From Ruegeria sp. HKCCSA071 (lineage in GTDB: Bacteria > Pseudomonadota > Alphaproteobacteria > Rhodobacterales > Rhodobacteraceae), in NCBI RefSeq assembly GCF_017872555.1, contig NZ_JAEDOX010000001.1, positions 310,001 through 374,000 on the forward strand: DNA of 64,000 nucleotides, in the 5' to 3' direction. A model generated the notes under the pieces. The model made no database searches. It was not told where the DNA came from and saw nothing but the letters and a program-made list of their open reading frames with translations. This document shows positions 55,880 through 63,986 of this stretch, in pieces. The position numbers and the translations under genes were made by a program. The stretch's first letter is position 1; each line of letters begins with the position of its first letter.

Positions 55880-56373
55880 TGGCCAAATATCCGCGATGTG
55901 TCAGCGACGTCGGTGGTTATCGATGACGCGCCGCTGCCGAAAAGCTTCAGTATGCCCCCCAACGGGAACTGAACGGTGATATTGGCGCTTACCTGACCGA
56001 CGGGCGCCGGGTTCATGCGATACGTGCCGGACACGCAGGATAGGCTGGGTGTTACCGAGTTGACGGTTATGCTGGGCGGAAACAGGCTGTTGCCATGAAT
56101 GTCACGCTCGACGATCCCTTTCAGAGTTGTGCTGAGCCCCGCGACTGTTCCGCCAGACGAACAGATATCCGAGGGCGTGACGCGCGACATATAGCGGCTG
56201 GCATCCCGGACACCGGCAATGACCGACTGGTACGACCACATAAGGCGTGCGGATTCCAATGTCACCGCCAACAGCAGCAGCATAATCGGCATGACGAGGC
56301 CGAACTCGACAAGGATCGCTCCATCGTCGCTTTTGGCGAAGCGCTTGAAAGGGGATTTGAGGCGAATACACAT
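55876..56373 (-). CDS. tadE: TadE-like pseudopilin/minor pilin (second copy)
   Basis: A 165-residue TadE-family protein: DDGAILVEFGLVMPIMLLLL as the pseudopilin-type helix with the conserved Glu, followed by a small periplasmic domain with two cysteines. It overlaps the first copy by 4 bp and follows tadG after 13 bp. Two TadE copies plus TadG are usual minor pilin sets. Confidence 0.87.
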   Translation of the reverse strand: MCIRLKSPFKRFAKSDDGAILVEFGLVMPIMLLLLAVTLESARLMWSYQSVIAGVRDASRYMSRVTPSDICSSGGTVAGLSTTLKGIVERDIHGNSLFPPSITVNSVTPSLSCVSGTYRMNPAPVGQVSANITVQFPLGGILKLFGSGASSITTDVADTSRIFGQ

Positions 56374-56386
56374 GAACCCTCAGCCC

Positions 56387-57925
56387 CTACCGATACAACT
56401 GTACGACGTCGCGAAAGATGCCGCCAAACCCGTTGCCGCCGCTGCCAACGCCGGTCACATCGGGGAAACCGACGACCTCTCCGTGGATGTCGAAACTGGG
56501 GGGTGAGCCACCGTCATCACCGACCGGTTCAGTCAGGAACACGGCAACAAATTTGGTGACCGGAACCCCAGTTGTCGAACCAGATACTGGGTTCAGCGCG
56601 CAATCAATACCGGCAGCTGTTACAACGCGCCGTGCCGGGTCGTTGGACATCTGGCTGGAACACATTGGACGGCCGGTTTCGGCAAGTGAAGGGTCAAGAA
56701 TGGAATTTGCGTTCGGTGCCGCGTAGGGGTTCGTGTTCCCGTAGGCTATTTCCCTCAGATACATTCCATACCGCGTCCCGGAAAAAACGGTATCCGACCC
56801 GGACAGTGGTGGCAGATGTGTGTCGCTGCCGATGCCGTCGGCAATCCCATCTGCCAGATCGTGGTTTCGATTAAGGTACCCGGTTCGATCCCAGTTGCCG
56901 TCACCGAAACGGTTGTTTCCACCGCAGGTGCCTGCCGTCATGCACAGATCGCGCCCTAGGCCGGTTGTATCAGGGGTCGTCTGTTCATTGCCCTGAATGC
57001 AAGCGCCGCCACCGTTGCTTTCAATCCCCTTAATAACATTCGGTGCGGGCGCGAAATCGATATTGTTCTTCTCACCGTTGAGAACCGAGCGGTAGATGTC
57101 AAAGCGGACGTTGAACGCAGCATTGGTAATGCCGTTTTTCTGGCCGGGTTCGGTGTTCAGACCATTGGTCAGAACACACTGGGTGATCTGGCTTTGCGCC
57201 GCGATCAGACAGGCCAGTTTATTGCCCCCTTCGTCGGCACATACGCCCGAGCTGTCTTGAAAATTCGCCAGATCAATAAAGCCGAAGTTACCCGGTCCCC
57301 AGGCCGTTCCGTTGCCGCCACTGCGCAACAGAATCTGGTCGCCCACAGTCAAAGTGGATTCCCAATTCGGGGGCAGGCAGAACATCAGGGGTGAGATATC
57401 GCACGCCGCTTTCGAGTATCCGGCCACTGCCTCGGCTGAAACGCTGGCAGCAGAAAACCCAGCCCCACCAAGCATTTTGTCCAGCGCCGAAGCCAGGCTC
57501 ATCGTCAGGGACTTGGGTGTCAACACGATCTGCGCGAACCTGGCCTTCCGTGGATCGGTTGTAAGATCTGCGCCAAGCGGGGTCAGATCCGATGCCGGAA
57601 GCGCCGAGTGAAACAGGAGAGTATAATCCGAAGATCCTGAAAGCGTGGTCGCCCCGTTCGCGAATGTCTGGCTATCGCTGACAAGATTTGCTGCTGCATT
57701 TGTGGCGCGCGTAATCGCGTCCGGTTGGCCGTCCAACTCTCCTGCTGCGGCCAAAGCTACGTTGTCGGCGAATGACTGAAGCTCTGCATGTGTCGAATTC
57801 AACCGGCCAACGTCCAGTGTGATCGCAAAAAACCCGAGGAATGCGACCAAGGCAGTGCCCCACAGGATCGCGACGGTGCCGTTCTCCTCTTGGGCGAATG
57901 CGGATATGATGGCGCGTGTTTGCAT
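56387..57925 (-). CDS. tadG: TadG-like minor pilin/assembly protein
   Basis: A 512-residue protein with the TadG N-terminal helix (EENGTVAILWGTALVAFLGF) and a large periplasmic domain. The external part carries many cysteines and Asn/Gly-rich loops (for example CGGNNRFGDGNWDR) but no clear von Willebrand factor A motif. Placed between cpaB and the tadE genes. Role: probably minor pilin or tip adhesin (inference). Confidence 0.82.
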   Translation of the reverse strand: MQTRAIISAFAQEENGTVAILWGTALVAFLGFFAITLDVGRLNSTHAELQSFADNVALAAAGELDGQPDAITRATNAAANLVSDSQTFANGATTLSGSSDYTLLFHSALPASDLTPLGADLTTDPRKARFAQIVLTPKSLTMSLASALDKMLGGAGFSAASVSAEAVAGYSKAACDISPLMFCLPPNWESTLTVGDQILLRSGGNGTAWGPGNFGFIDLANFQDSSGVCADEGGNKLACLIAAQSQITQCVLTNGLNTEPGQKNGITNAAFNVRFDIYRSVLNGEKNNIDFAPAPNVIKGIESNGGGACIQGNEQTTPDTTGLGRDLCMTAGTCGGNNRFGDGNWDRTGYLNRNHDLADGIADGIGSDTHLPPLSGSDTVFSGTRYGMYLREIAYGNTNPYAAPNANSILDPSLAETGRPMCSSQMSNDPARRVVTAAGIDCALNPVSGSTTGVPVTKFVAVFLTEPVGDDGGSPPSFDIHGEVVGFPDVTGVGSGGNGFGGIFRDVVQLYR

Positions 57926-57933
57926 GGCTGAAC

Positions 57934-58893
57934 TTATTGGCTAGGTGTCTGACTGACTTTGATTGGGCGAATGCGGGGTTTGACGCGTGGCGTCGTGGAT
58001 GCCGGCGCAAGCTGCGCATCTTTTTGGGTATCAGGTTGCAATTCGGCGGCGGGCGCAGTTTCTGTTGCCTGTTCCGCTTCTTCCTGTTGCCGCTGGATGG
58101 TCACAACCTCGGTCTCGGTTCCCCGGCGCAGCTTTACAGTGGGTTGAATATCAACCTTTTCTACCGGCCCTTCCTCCTGCAACAGGTCGCGCAGGCGAAC
58201 CATCTCCATGGGTTCATCCTCGACGCTGTCCAGGGTGCGCAGTGTCAGGCTCAGGGTTCCGGCCTTTTGAGCCAGGGCCAGACGTTGACCTTGCTGCGGG
58301 GTCACTTCCACCGTGATTGTGCGGGCGACCTCCGGCTGATCGCTTAATTCTTCCGACTGCTGGTCCACGCCAATGACGCGAATATTCTGCAAGATGGTGA
58401 CCGCGCGCAGGTCCTGCTTGGCACCTTGGGTCAAGACGATATCAACGTGATCGCCCGGGGTAACAAAACCGCCCACGGCCGTTACAGCATCGACCTCGAT
58501 CGCCATGGCACGTGTGTTTTCCCCCAACTTCTGAACAAGGGTGACTTTTTCACCAAAGTTAGAAACCTTGGAAAGAAGCATTACTTCGCCGGGATAGAAC
58601 CGACCCTTGGCGCGCCGCAGCTGACGGCGATTGTTTGGAACAAGTACATCGATGTCCGTGAAAACTCCGGCCGGGAGCGCCTCGCGCGGCCAGGGGTGAA
58701 TTGTGACGTCGTGCGCTTCGATCGTTTGACCAAAAGCGATTTCTGATCGGGCCACGTAGATCTCAACCAGATCGGCATCTGGCGAGATACTGGCAGTGCT
58801 TGTCTTAAACTGAATGTGATCCTTCGCCAGGTAAACGGAACCGGACGCTATCGCAATTCCAAACAGTGTAGAAATGATTGGCCTGATACGCAT
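57934..58893 (-). CDS. cpaB: Flp pilus assembly protein CpaB/RcpC
   Basis: Periplasmic SAF-domain protein of the Tad machine, 319 residues. An N-terminal hydrophobic segment (about 4-22) precedes the SAF domain (VEIYVARSEIAFGQTIEAHD ... GEVMLLSKV) and the RcpC region (GGFVTPGDHVDIVLTQ). The C-terminal 70 residues are a Gln/Glu/Ala/Pro-rich tail. The ATG at 58893 has a GGAGAG site; an upstream TTG is rejected. The secretin RcpA/CpaC, normally next, is absent. Confidence 0.9.
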   Translation of the reverse strand: MRIRPIISTLFGIAIASGSVYLAKDHIQFKTSTASISPDADLVEIYVARSEIAFGQTIEAHDVTIHPWPREALPAGVFTDIDVLVPNNRRQLRRAKGRFYPGEVMLLSKVSNFGEKVTLVQKLGENTRAMAIEVDAVTAVGGFVTPGDHVDIVLTQGAKQDLRAVTILQNIRVIGVDQQSEELSDQPEVARTITVEVTPQQGQRLALAQKAGTLSLTLRTLDSVEDEPMEMVRLRDLLQEEGPVEKVDIQPTVKLRRGTETEVVTIQRQQEEAEQATETAPAAELQPDTQKDAQLAPASTTPRVKPRIRPIKVSQTPSQ

Positions 58894-58967
58894 CACTCTC
58901 TCCAACAATTACGTTCTGAAATATGGAACTTCGGTCGTCCTGCTTTCGCGAAATTCCTGGCGGTGAA

Positions 58968-59001
58968 CTCTGCGCCGCAACAGTGGCGCGGCGGCACAGA
59001 G
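58968..59001 (-). other. Stem-loop between the flp pilin gene and cpaB
   Basis: Complementary arms CTCTG-CGCCGC (58968-58978) and GCGGCG...CAGAG (58988-59001, with a 3-nt bulge) lie in the 135-bp spacer after the major pilin gene. No T-run follows in the minus direction. It may stabilise the pilin mRNA or attenuate read-through into cpaB. Confidence 0.45.
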
Positions 59002-59028
59002 CTCTGTATTTTGGTAAGTGTGTTTGGG

Positions 59029-59205
59029 TCAGCAGGTCGCGCTACCCAGAGCAGCGCATGCACCAGTCACATTTGTGTTGGTAGTGGTGCCCAGGTACGA
59101 GAATGCGCCAACTGCAATCGACGCCACGACCAAAAGAGCCAGGCCATATTCGACAATTGCCGCACCGCTTTCATTCTTAACGAACTTCTTCATGAATTTA
59201 GTCAT
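59029..59205 (-). CDS. flp: Flp-type major pilin
   Basis: A 58-residue type IVb prepilin. A short basic leader ends at NESG, followed by the mature start AAIVEYGLALLVVASIAVG with the conserved Glu and Tyr. The C-terminus has two cysteines (GACAALGSATC), which may form a small disulfide loop. The ATG at 59205 has a GGGGG site 6 bp upstream. It is the first gene of the leftward tad operon. Confidence 0.9.
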   Translation of the reverse strand: MTKFMKKFVKNESGAAIVEYGLALLVVASIAVGAFSYLGTTTNTNVTGACAALGSATC

Positions 59206-59726
59206 TATTTCCCCCAAATAGGTTAGACGTTTTCAGCGCTCTGTATTTCTGAGCGCAAGCCAGGCGAAAATGCATTAGCTCGGGGATCAGAATAGGTTCG
59301 GGGGATTTAGGTGCCTTCCTTCAAAGGTAAGTGAAATACACTCTATAATTGAAACATGCTAACAAAAATGCTCTTTGGGGCGAACACTTTTAACCCTGAA
59401 TTAACAACATATTAACAAATTCCGAATCGCTTATTTTCGGAAACAATGAGAGGCGTGGGATCGGAATTGTGAGCGAGACGGGTGTTGATTTCTGCTGACT
59501 GACTAGGCGTTCACTGGATGGCGACGCGAGGTTTAGTGATGATGAATTTAAGAAAAATATAATAAAAACAAATAACTATTTTGCACTCGAAGACTTTGCC
59601 AAAAAATATTGCCCCGCAGACAAGCTGATAATTCCGATTGCTGAGACTACCTGAGGGGTTCAAATTTGTTGTTGTAAGCCGAACCTGTTTGTTGGGTCGG
59701 TCTGTTTTGTTGAATGGTTAATTGTT
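59206..59726. other. 521-bp AT-rich intergenic region between flp and the LuxR-type gene
   Basis: No gene is supported here. The stretch is clearly more AT-rich than the rest of the window, especially 59540-59620. It should contain the promoters of the tad operon and of the divergent regulator, and it includes the triple TTAA array at 59390-59416. The regulator's ATG has no good ribosome-binding site. Confidence 0.6.
59390..59416. promoter_or_regulatory. Triple TTAA array: two overlapping CtrA-type boxes
   Basis: TTAA occurs at 59390-59393, 59401-59404 and 59412-59415, separated by exactly 7 bp each time, and the last is followed by C. The alphaproteobacterial CtrA consensus is TTAA-N7-TTAA(C), so two full sites share the middle half-site. 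It lies 185 bp upstream of flp. Confidence 0.75.
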
Positions 59727-60557
59727 ATGAGTGTGAGTTTCTTAAAGAGCGCTCAGGCGAGGGAGAGTCTGAACTTCGTTGTTGAGTGGACTCAGGCCCT
59801 ATGCGGTAATGGTTCCCTATCAAGGGCTGTAAATTGTTTAATGTGCCTGGTAAACGCTGATGCGGTTCTAATTGTCAGAACGTCCAAAAAGGATAGGAAA
59901 GCCAAGCATATTGCGCGCTGCTGCGTCCAGCAGGGAAAAATCTGGCCTTCACAGCCGCATACACAGGCAGAGTTGGTAATTGGGGATAGTATATCAACTG
60001 CGAAACCGGGTTCTGTATGGAAACTATCAGATCTGGTGTTTTCCGACACAACATCAATGACCCACAATCGGCTTCAAAGGCCTGAAGGGCTGGTGGAGGT
60101 TATACTAATTCCGCTGGACGTAACTGGGGTGCAAGTCGATTACATTGAACTGCATTACAGTATCCGCCCGCAGGCCTGCGAACTGGATCTGCTAACTGCT
60201 CTGGCACCAACACTATCTTCTGGCTGGGGCAAACGTTTGCCCGGAACGGTTGCTGCCTGTTCCGAGGTTCTTCGGAGTCACCGGTCCAAATTCAACAGCA
60301 ACAATCGCTTTGTCCCGATCCTTGATCCACACAATCCGGCCGACCTCAGCAGATGCGAGTTTCGGGTGTGCGCGATGATGAAAGAGGGAATGACTGTGAA
60401 GACGATTTCGGAGACTCTGTCTATTGGCCCGACAACAGTTCGTTCGCACCTAAGTTCCATTTTTTCCAAGACAGGGGCGACGAGCCAGGTCGAGCTTTTG
60501 CATCTGTTAAACCGAAACGTTGATGCTGACAGGGGTTTTGCTCAGATCGCGGGTTAG
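59727..60557 (+). CDS. LuxR-family transcriptional regulator
   Basis: A 276-residue protein with a C-terminal LuxR/FixJ-type helix-turn-helix (about 205-265; LSRCEFRVCAMMKEGMTVKT, IGPTTVRSHLSSIFSKTGA). The N-terminal 180 residues resemble a GAF/sensor-type domain without a motif I can name; it is not an acyl-homoserine-lactone domain by the usual Trp/Asp pattern as far as I can see. Divergent from the tad operon, so it may regulate it (inference). AT-rich codon use suggests transfer or relaxed selection. Confidence 0.8.
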   Translation: MSVSFLKSAQARESLNFVVEWTQALCGNGSLSRAVNCLMCLVNADAVLIVRTSKKDRKAKHIARCCVQQGKIWPSQPHTQAELVIGDSISTAKPGSVWKLSDLVFSDTTSMTHNRLQRPEGLVEVILIPLDVTGVQVDYIELHYSIRPQACELDLLTALAPTLSSGWGKRLPGTVAACSEVLRSHRSKFNSNNRFVPILDPHNPADLSRCEFRVCAMMKEGMTVKTISETLSIGPTTVRSHLSSIFSKTGATSQVELLHLLNRNVDADRGFAQIAG

Positions 60558-61022
60558 TTAACCGAATGTATTGCTACCGGGACGACCTGAAGACCGTTTT
60601 GGTTGTCAAGGGATCCATCCGCCGTCATGGTCACGCCCTTAATGGTGCCGCGCAGATCGAACAACCGCTGAACTGCGTCGCAATTTCGTCGGATGCCTTT
60701 TTTCGACTAGTCAGCTGCAATTTTGCCCCCTATTTCGGTGTAGGAAACCTGACTCGCTCGCCATAAACGTATGTCGCTTTTGCTTGGGTTAAACAACCTT
60801 ACGGAGTAGGGAGAGAGTGCTTTATTTTTTTGTCCATCCAGCCTGATTGTATCTGTTGGCGAAATAATATCCTTTTTTGTTAATTACTTAGTCGTTGTTC
60901 ATGATTTCGCGACAACATTAACATAATGTGAACAATGTATTCTCTGAGTGTTCAACTGGTTCGGGGCATACTGATCGCACAGGCCGGGCAAACCACGTCC
61001 GGTTGAATGGAAGGGGAACAGC
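60558..61022. other. 465-bp gap after the LuxR-type gene
   Basis: One open frame (60566-60766, +) has an ATG without a ribosome-binding site and no family likeness, so I do not call it. The right half (60840-61000) is AT-rich and probably holds the promoter of the small gene at 61023, including the palindrome at 60915-60929. Confidence 0.5.
60915..60929. promoter_or_regulatory. Palindrome overlapping a near-CtrA box
   Basis: ACATTA-ACA-TAATGT is a perfect inverted repeat. Within it starts TTAA (60918-60921), then 7 bp, then TGAAC (60929-60933), one mismatch from a full CtrA site. It lies about 90 bp before the small gene at 61023. Confidence 0.45.
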
Positions 61023-61208
61023 ATGATCAAGACTGCTATTGAGGTTGCGCCGTATGCATGTGCGACAATGCAACCCCAAGATCCCGTCATGAACGGTGAA
61101 GTTTCAAACAATACGAATTCGAGCAGCAGTCGCTTCCCTCCTATCGAAAATGCACTATCGGAAATTGTTAATAACAAGCGACTTGAAGAGGCGAACCGGG
61201 ACTTCTGA
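61023..61208 (+). CDS. Small polar protein of unknown function
   Basis: A 61-residue protein starting MIKTAIEVAPYACATMQ, Asn/Ser-rich in the middle (NNTNSSSSRFPP) and helical at the end. No signal peptide or membrane segment. It has a strong AAGGGGAA ribosome-binding site and its own terminator 50 bp after the stop, so it looks like a monocistronic unit. I do not recognise the family. Confidence 0.55.
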   Translation: MIKTAIEVAPYACATMQPQDPVMNGEVSNNTNSSSSRFPPIENALSEIVNNKRLEEANRDF

Positions 61209-61258
61209 AAATCAGAACGTCCGATAGGCTTCCAGATCAACAAGGTCAGGAAAATTAG

Positions 61259-61292
61259 AGCCCGCTCCGAAATGGAGCGGGCTTAATCTTTT
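61259..61292 (+). terminator. Rho-independent terminator after the small gene
   Basis: Perfect 10-bp stem AGCCCGCTCC (61259-61268) / GGAGCGGGCT (61274-61283), 5-nt loop, then TAATCTTTTTT. Confidence 0.88.
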
Positions 61293-61367
61293 TTCAAGTT
61301 CCAATGCCAACTTGCGAAGGACATACGTGCCAAGCACCCTGGTGGACCGGTATCTTTTTAAGAAAGT

Positions 61368-61413
61368 CGGGCCAGCCAAACGGCTGGTAAACACTTAGCT
61401 GGCCCGGTCTTTT
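61368..61413. terminator. Long stem-loop with competing hairpin, probable terminator
   Basis: Outer stem CGGGCCAGC (61368-61376) / GCTGGCCCG (61398-61406) followed on the + strand by GTCTTTT. An inner alternative hairpin CCAGCC-AAAC-GGCTGG (61372-61387) shares the left arm, so only one can form. It lies 32 bp after the stop of the leftward secreted-protein gene and may serve it too. Confidence 0.6.
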
Positions 61414-61444
61414 GCCCACTTCCTAAGAACGAGGACAAAAGCCG

Positions 61445-62491
61445 TTAGCTATCCAGGCCAAGCATTGACTTTACAGCAGCCTCAACCTCATCGGTGACCG
61501 GTTTGTTCGCTGCGTCTTCCAGTGCCGCGCGCTCATCGAGTGACTGTTGCTCAACGGCATCTGCCAGGTCTTCGACGTCTTGCACGGCTTCCTCGTATTC
61601 CAAGGCGGCCTGTTTTTCGGCATTCAGGTTGTCTGCCGTGTCTTTTGAAGCCTGCAGATCATCGTTTGCTGCCTGAAGGGCGTCCTCGATATCAGGATCG
61701 GTGCCTCCCGCGTCGGCCAGCTGCTGTTCAAGATCATCAACGATGTCCTGCTTTTCCTGAACATCGGCCAGAGCATCCTCTAGGTCGTCGTTTATTTCTT
61801 CACTGGAACGATCTGGTGGAGTCATCTCATCCAGAAGCTCTTGTTTTTCAGCAAGTTCTGCGCGGATACTTTCGCCAGCCAGAACGGTATCGCGATAATT
61901 CGCAATGCGACCGACGCGCGAATTCGGGGAAGCGTTCTGAAGGGCCTTCTCACTTGCGTTGGCTGCGTTCAGTGCGCCTAGTTCAGATGGGTGGACACCC
62001 AGCGCAGCAGCCAGTTTATTCCCCTTCTTGCGGGTCTCGGTCAGTTCTGTTCCCTCGATCTGAACCTTAGGTTTTTTCGTGTGTGCAGCTGGTGCAAATT
62101 TGGTCTGAGTTTTCTTGGACTTCTTACCGGTAAACAGTTCTTTCAAAGAGAACGATTTTCCCTTCGAGGTTTTTGACTTCGAGCCCTTTGCGCCAGAGGT
62201 TGTGCGCCCTGACTTGCCGGCGGATTTCGAACCGCCACCTTTGGTCGCGCCATTACCGCCGCTGTTGCCTTTGCCCTTTCCGGCACTGTCGCTGTTTCCT
62301 TTGCCACCACCGTTACCACCGCCGTTTCCGTTACCACCACCATTGCCATCGCCGTTTCCTTTACCGCCGCCTTTGCCATCTTTTGCATAAGCCACGTCAG
62401 GAAATGCAATCGCGCCAACAATTGCGGTGGAGCCTAACATTGCGATTGCGAGTGCAGAGGCTTTCAGCAAGCCGGTCATATTGGTTTTCAT
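61445..62491 (-). CDS. Secreted Gly/Asn/Lys-rich protein with coiled-coil domain
   Basis: A 348-residue exported protein. Signal peptide residues 1-36 (cleavage likely after AYA, before KDGKGG). Residues 37-80 are repeats of GGN/GNG/GGK; 80-115 are Lys/Ser/Gly/Thr-rich. A folded segment (about 145-195, KKGNKLAAALGVHPSELGAL) follows, then an acidic helical coiled-coil region (about 210-345, EKQELLDEM, DVQEKQDIVDDLEQQLAD). GAGGAA ribosome-binding site. Its neighbour, divergent, is a PepSY protein with the same kind of Gly/Asn tail. Surface or matrix role is inferred; the family is unknown to me. Confidence 0.72.
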   Translation of the reverse strand: MKTNMTGLLKASALAIAMLGSTAIVGAIAFPDVAYAKDGKGGGKGNGDGNGGGNGNGGGNGGGKGNSDSAGKGKGNSGGNGATKGGGSKSAGKSGRTTSGAKGSKSKTSKGKSFSLKELFTGKKSKKTQTKFAPAAHTKKPKVQIEGTELTETRKKGNKLAAALGVHPSELGALNAANASEKALQNASPNSRVGRIANYRDTVLAGESIRAELAEKQELLDEMTPPDRSSEEINDDLEDALADVQEKQDIVDDLEQQLADAGGTDPDIEDALQAANDDLQASKDTADNLNAEKQAALEYEEAVQDVEDLADAVEQQSLDERAALEDAANKPVTDEVEAAVKSMLGLDS

Positions 62492-62700
62492 AGCGTTCCT
62501 CGTAAATCGAAGGCGTGTTTCAGTGGTCCGACATAGTTTTCCAAGATTCGCACACAGGGAAACCGCTTGCCGGCATCAAGATCTGACAGGTGCTATCTAA
62601 ACCGATCATCATTGAACCTACGCCAAACTGGTCGTTCATCCCCAGTTCATGTTGAAATCGGTAGATTGTGTAGGTGGTTGCGCGGTAAAGAGTGCCGAAG

Positions 62701-63288
62701 ATGAGAAAGCTCTTAACCATCATGTTTCTTATTGTCTTTCTCCAGCCCGGAGAAGGCAATTCAGCCGTTCGTGAGCTGAAGCAGGCAGAGCTGCGCAAAG
62801 CGACAACGTCTGGCAACGCAATCCGTCTGCAAAAAGTCATCAAAGGGGTCGAGCAGGTCTTTGGCGGCACGCCCATTGATGCGCGTGCTTTTCAGGCCGA
62901 CAAAGTTTACTACCGAGTACTGGTCAAAAAACCGAACGGGAAGATTGTCAGTGTTATTGTTAACGCAAAAACCGGCGTCGTCGTTTCCAACAGGTCCAAA
63001 ATCGGAAAACAAATCTCGGAAGCGGCAAAATCTGCGCCTGGAAACTCGGCCAGTGCAAGATCTCAAGGCAAGTCTTCAGCCAAAACAAATGGCGGTCAAA
63101 GCGGCAATCGCGGGAACAGCGGTGGCGGTCGCGGCAACTCTGGTGGCAATGGCGGAGGCAACTCCGGAGGTAAAGGCGGCGGCAACTCCGGTGGTAACGG
63201 TGGTGGCAATGGCGGTGGTAACGGTGGTGGCAATTCTGGCGGCAACGGTGGTGGAAACGGTGGCGGCAACGGCGGTGGTAAAAAGTAA
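62701..63288 (+). CDS. PepSY-domain exported protein with Gly/Asn-rich tail
   Basis: A 195-residue protein. Signal peptide about residues 1-22 (MRKLLTIMFLIVFLQ...GNSA). A PepSY domain (about 35-95) includes IRLQKVIKGVEQVFGG and GKIVSVIVNAKTGVVV. Residues 130-195 are almost pure Gly/Asn/Ser repeats (GGNGGGN) ending in KK. I chose the ATG at 62701 over the in-frame GTG at 62692. A response regulator gene follows after 38 bp, an arrangement seen for periplasmic PepSY modulators of two-component systems. Confidence 0.8.
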   Translation: MRKLLTIMFLIVFLQPGEGNSAVRELKQAELRKATTSGNAIRLQKVIKGVEQVFGGTPIDARAFQADKVYYRVLVKKPNGKIVSVIVNAKTGVVVSNRSKIGKQISEAAKSAPGNSASARSQGKSSAKTNGGQSGNRGNSGGGRGNSGGNGGGNSGGKGGGNSGGNGGGNGGGNGGGNSGGNGGGNGGGNGGGKK

Positions 63289-63326
63289 TGGTTAAACTGC
63301 CAATCGCGCGCCTATAATTCCCAAGT

Positions 63327-63986
63327 ATGAGAGTCTTACTGGCAGAAGACGAGCCGCACCTTTGCGAGCAGATCAAGAAACTGTTGAACGCTGAAGGTCG
63401 GGTCGTGGACATTGTGAACAGCGGCCTAGAAGCTTTGCATCTGGGCGCAACAGAACCTTATGACATGATCATCCTCGATATTGGATTGCCGGAACGCGAC
63501 GGCATTTCAGTTCTGCGGGAATGGCGCAGTGCGGGTATCAAGACACCTGTGCTGATCCTCACGGCCCGCGATGGCTGGAGCGAAAGGGTCGACGGGTTGG
63601 ACGCGGGCGCGGACGACTACATGACCAAGCCGTTCCATATGCCCGAACTGGCAGCGCGGGTCCGCGCCATTCTGCGGCGGCAGAGCGGTCAGTTGAATCC
63701 CGTCGTTGAAATGGGAAATGTTGTGCTGGACACCCGCAACGGGCGTGTAACGGCGGATGGTGTGCCAATCGACCTGACTGCGCAGGAACTGGCTGTTCTC
63801 ACGTATCTCGCCCACAATGTTGGGCGTATGATTTCAAGGACCGAGCTGTCAGAGCATATCTACGAATACGACGGGGACAGGGATTCGAACACAATTGCCG
63901 TCTTTATAACCCGTCTGCGCAAAAAACTTGGCCCTGATCTGATCACAACGATTCGGGGCCGCGGATACATGATCGACTCCGCCTGA
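63327..63986 (+). CDS. OmpR/PhoB-family response regulator
   Basis: A 219-residue two-component regulator. The receiver domain (1-115) has the acidic pocket AEDEP, phospho-acceptor Asp in IILDIGLPERDG, Thr in LTARDG and Lys in MTKPF. The winged-helix DNA-binding domain (about 125-217) ends RGRGYMI. It is followed by an overlapping start codon (TGATG), probably of its histidine kinase, and preceded by the PepSY gene. Confidence 0.93.
   Translation: MRVLLAEDEPHLCEQIKKLLNAEGRVVDIVNSGLEALHLGATEPYDMIILDIGLPERDGISVLREWRSAGIKTPVLILTARDGWSERVDGLDAGADDYMTKPFHMPELAARVRAILRRQSGQLNPVVEMGNVVLDTRNGRVTADGVPIDLTAQELAVLTYLAHNVGRMISRTELSEHIYEYDGDRDSNTIAVFITRLRKKLGPDLITTIRGRGYMIDSA

Noticed and set aside
60566..60766. 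66-codon + strand open frame after the LuxR-type gene
   Set aside because: No ribosome-binding site, 8 bp after the preceding stop, with no domain likeness; treated as chance.
61212..61394. 60-codon minus-strand open frame
   Set aside because: It runs through the clear terminator at 61259-61292 and part of the second stem-loop, so it is not a plausible gene.
62115..62390. Pro/Leu-rich + strand open frame
   Set aside because: It is the exact antisense of the Gly/Asn/Lys-rich part of the secreted protein; GGN-type repeats read backwards give Pro/Leu-rich translations.
62520..62876. 118-codon minus-strand open frame between and over the divergent Gly-rich genes
   Set aside because: It overlaps the PepSY gene on the opposite strand, lacks a ribosome-binding site and has no recognisable features.
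63105..63285. Regular short repeats considered as a CRISPR or tandem-repeat array
   Set aside because: The units are codon-level variants of GGN and stay in frame inside the PepSY protein; there are no spacers.
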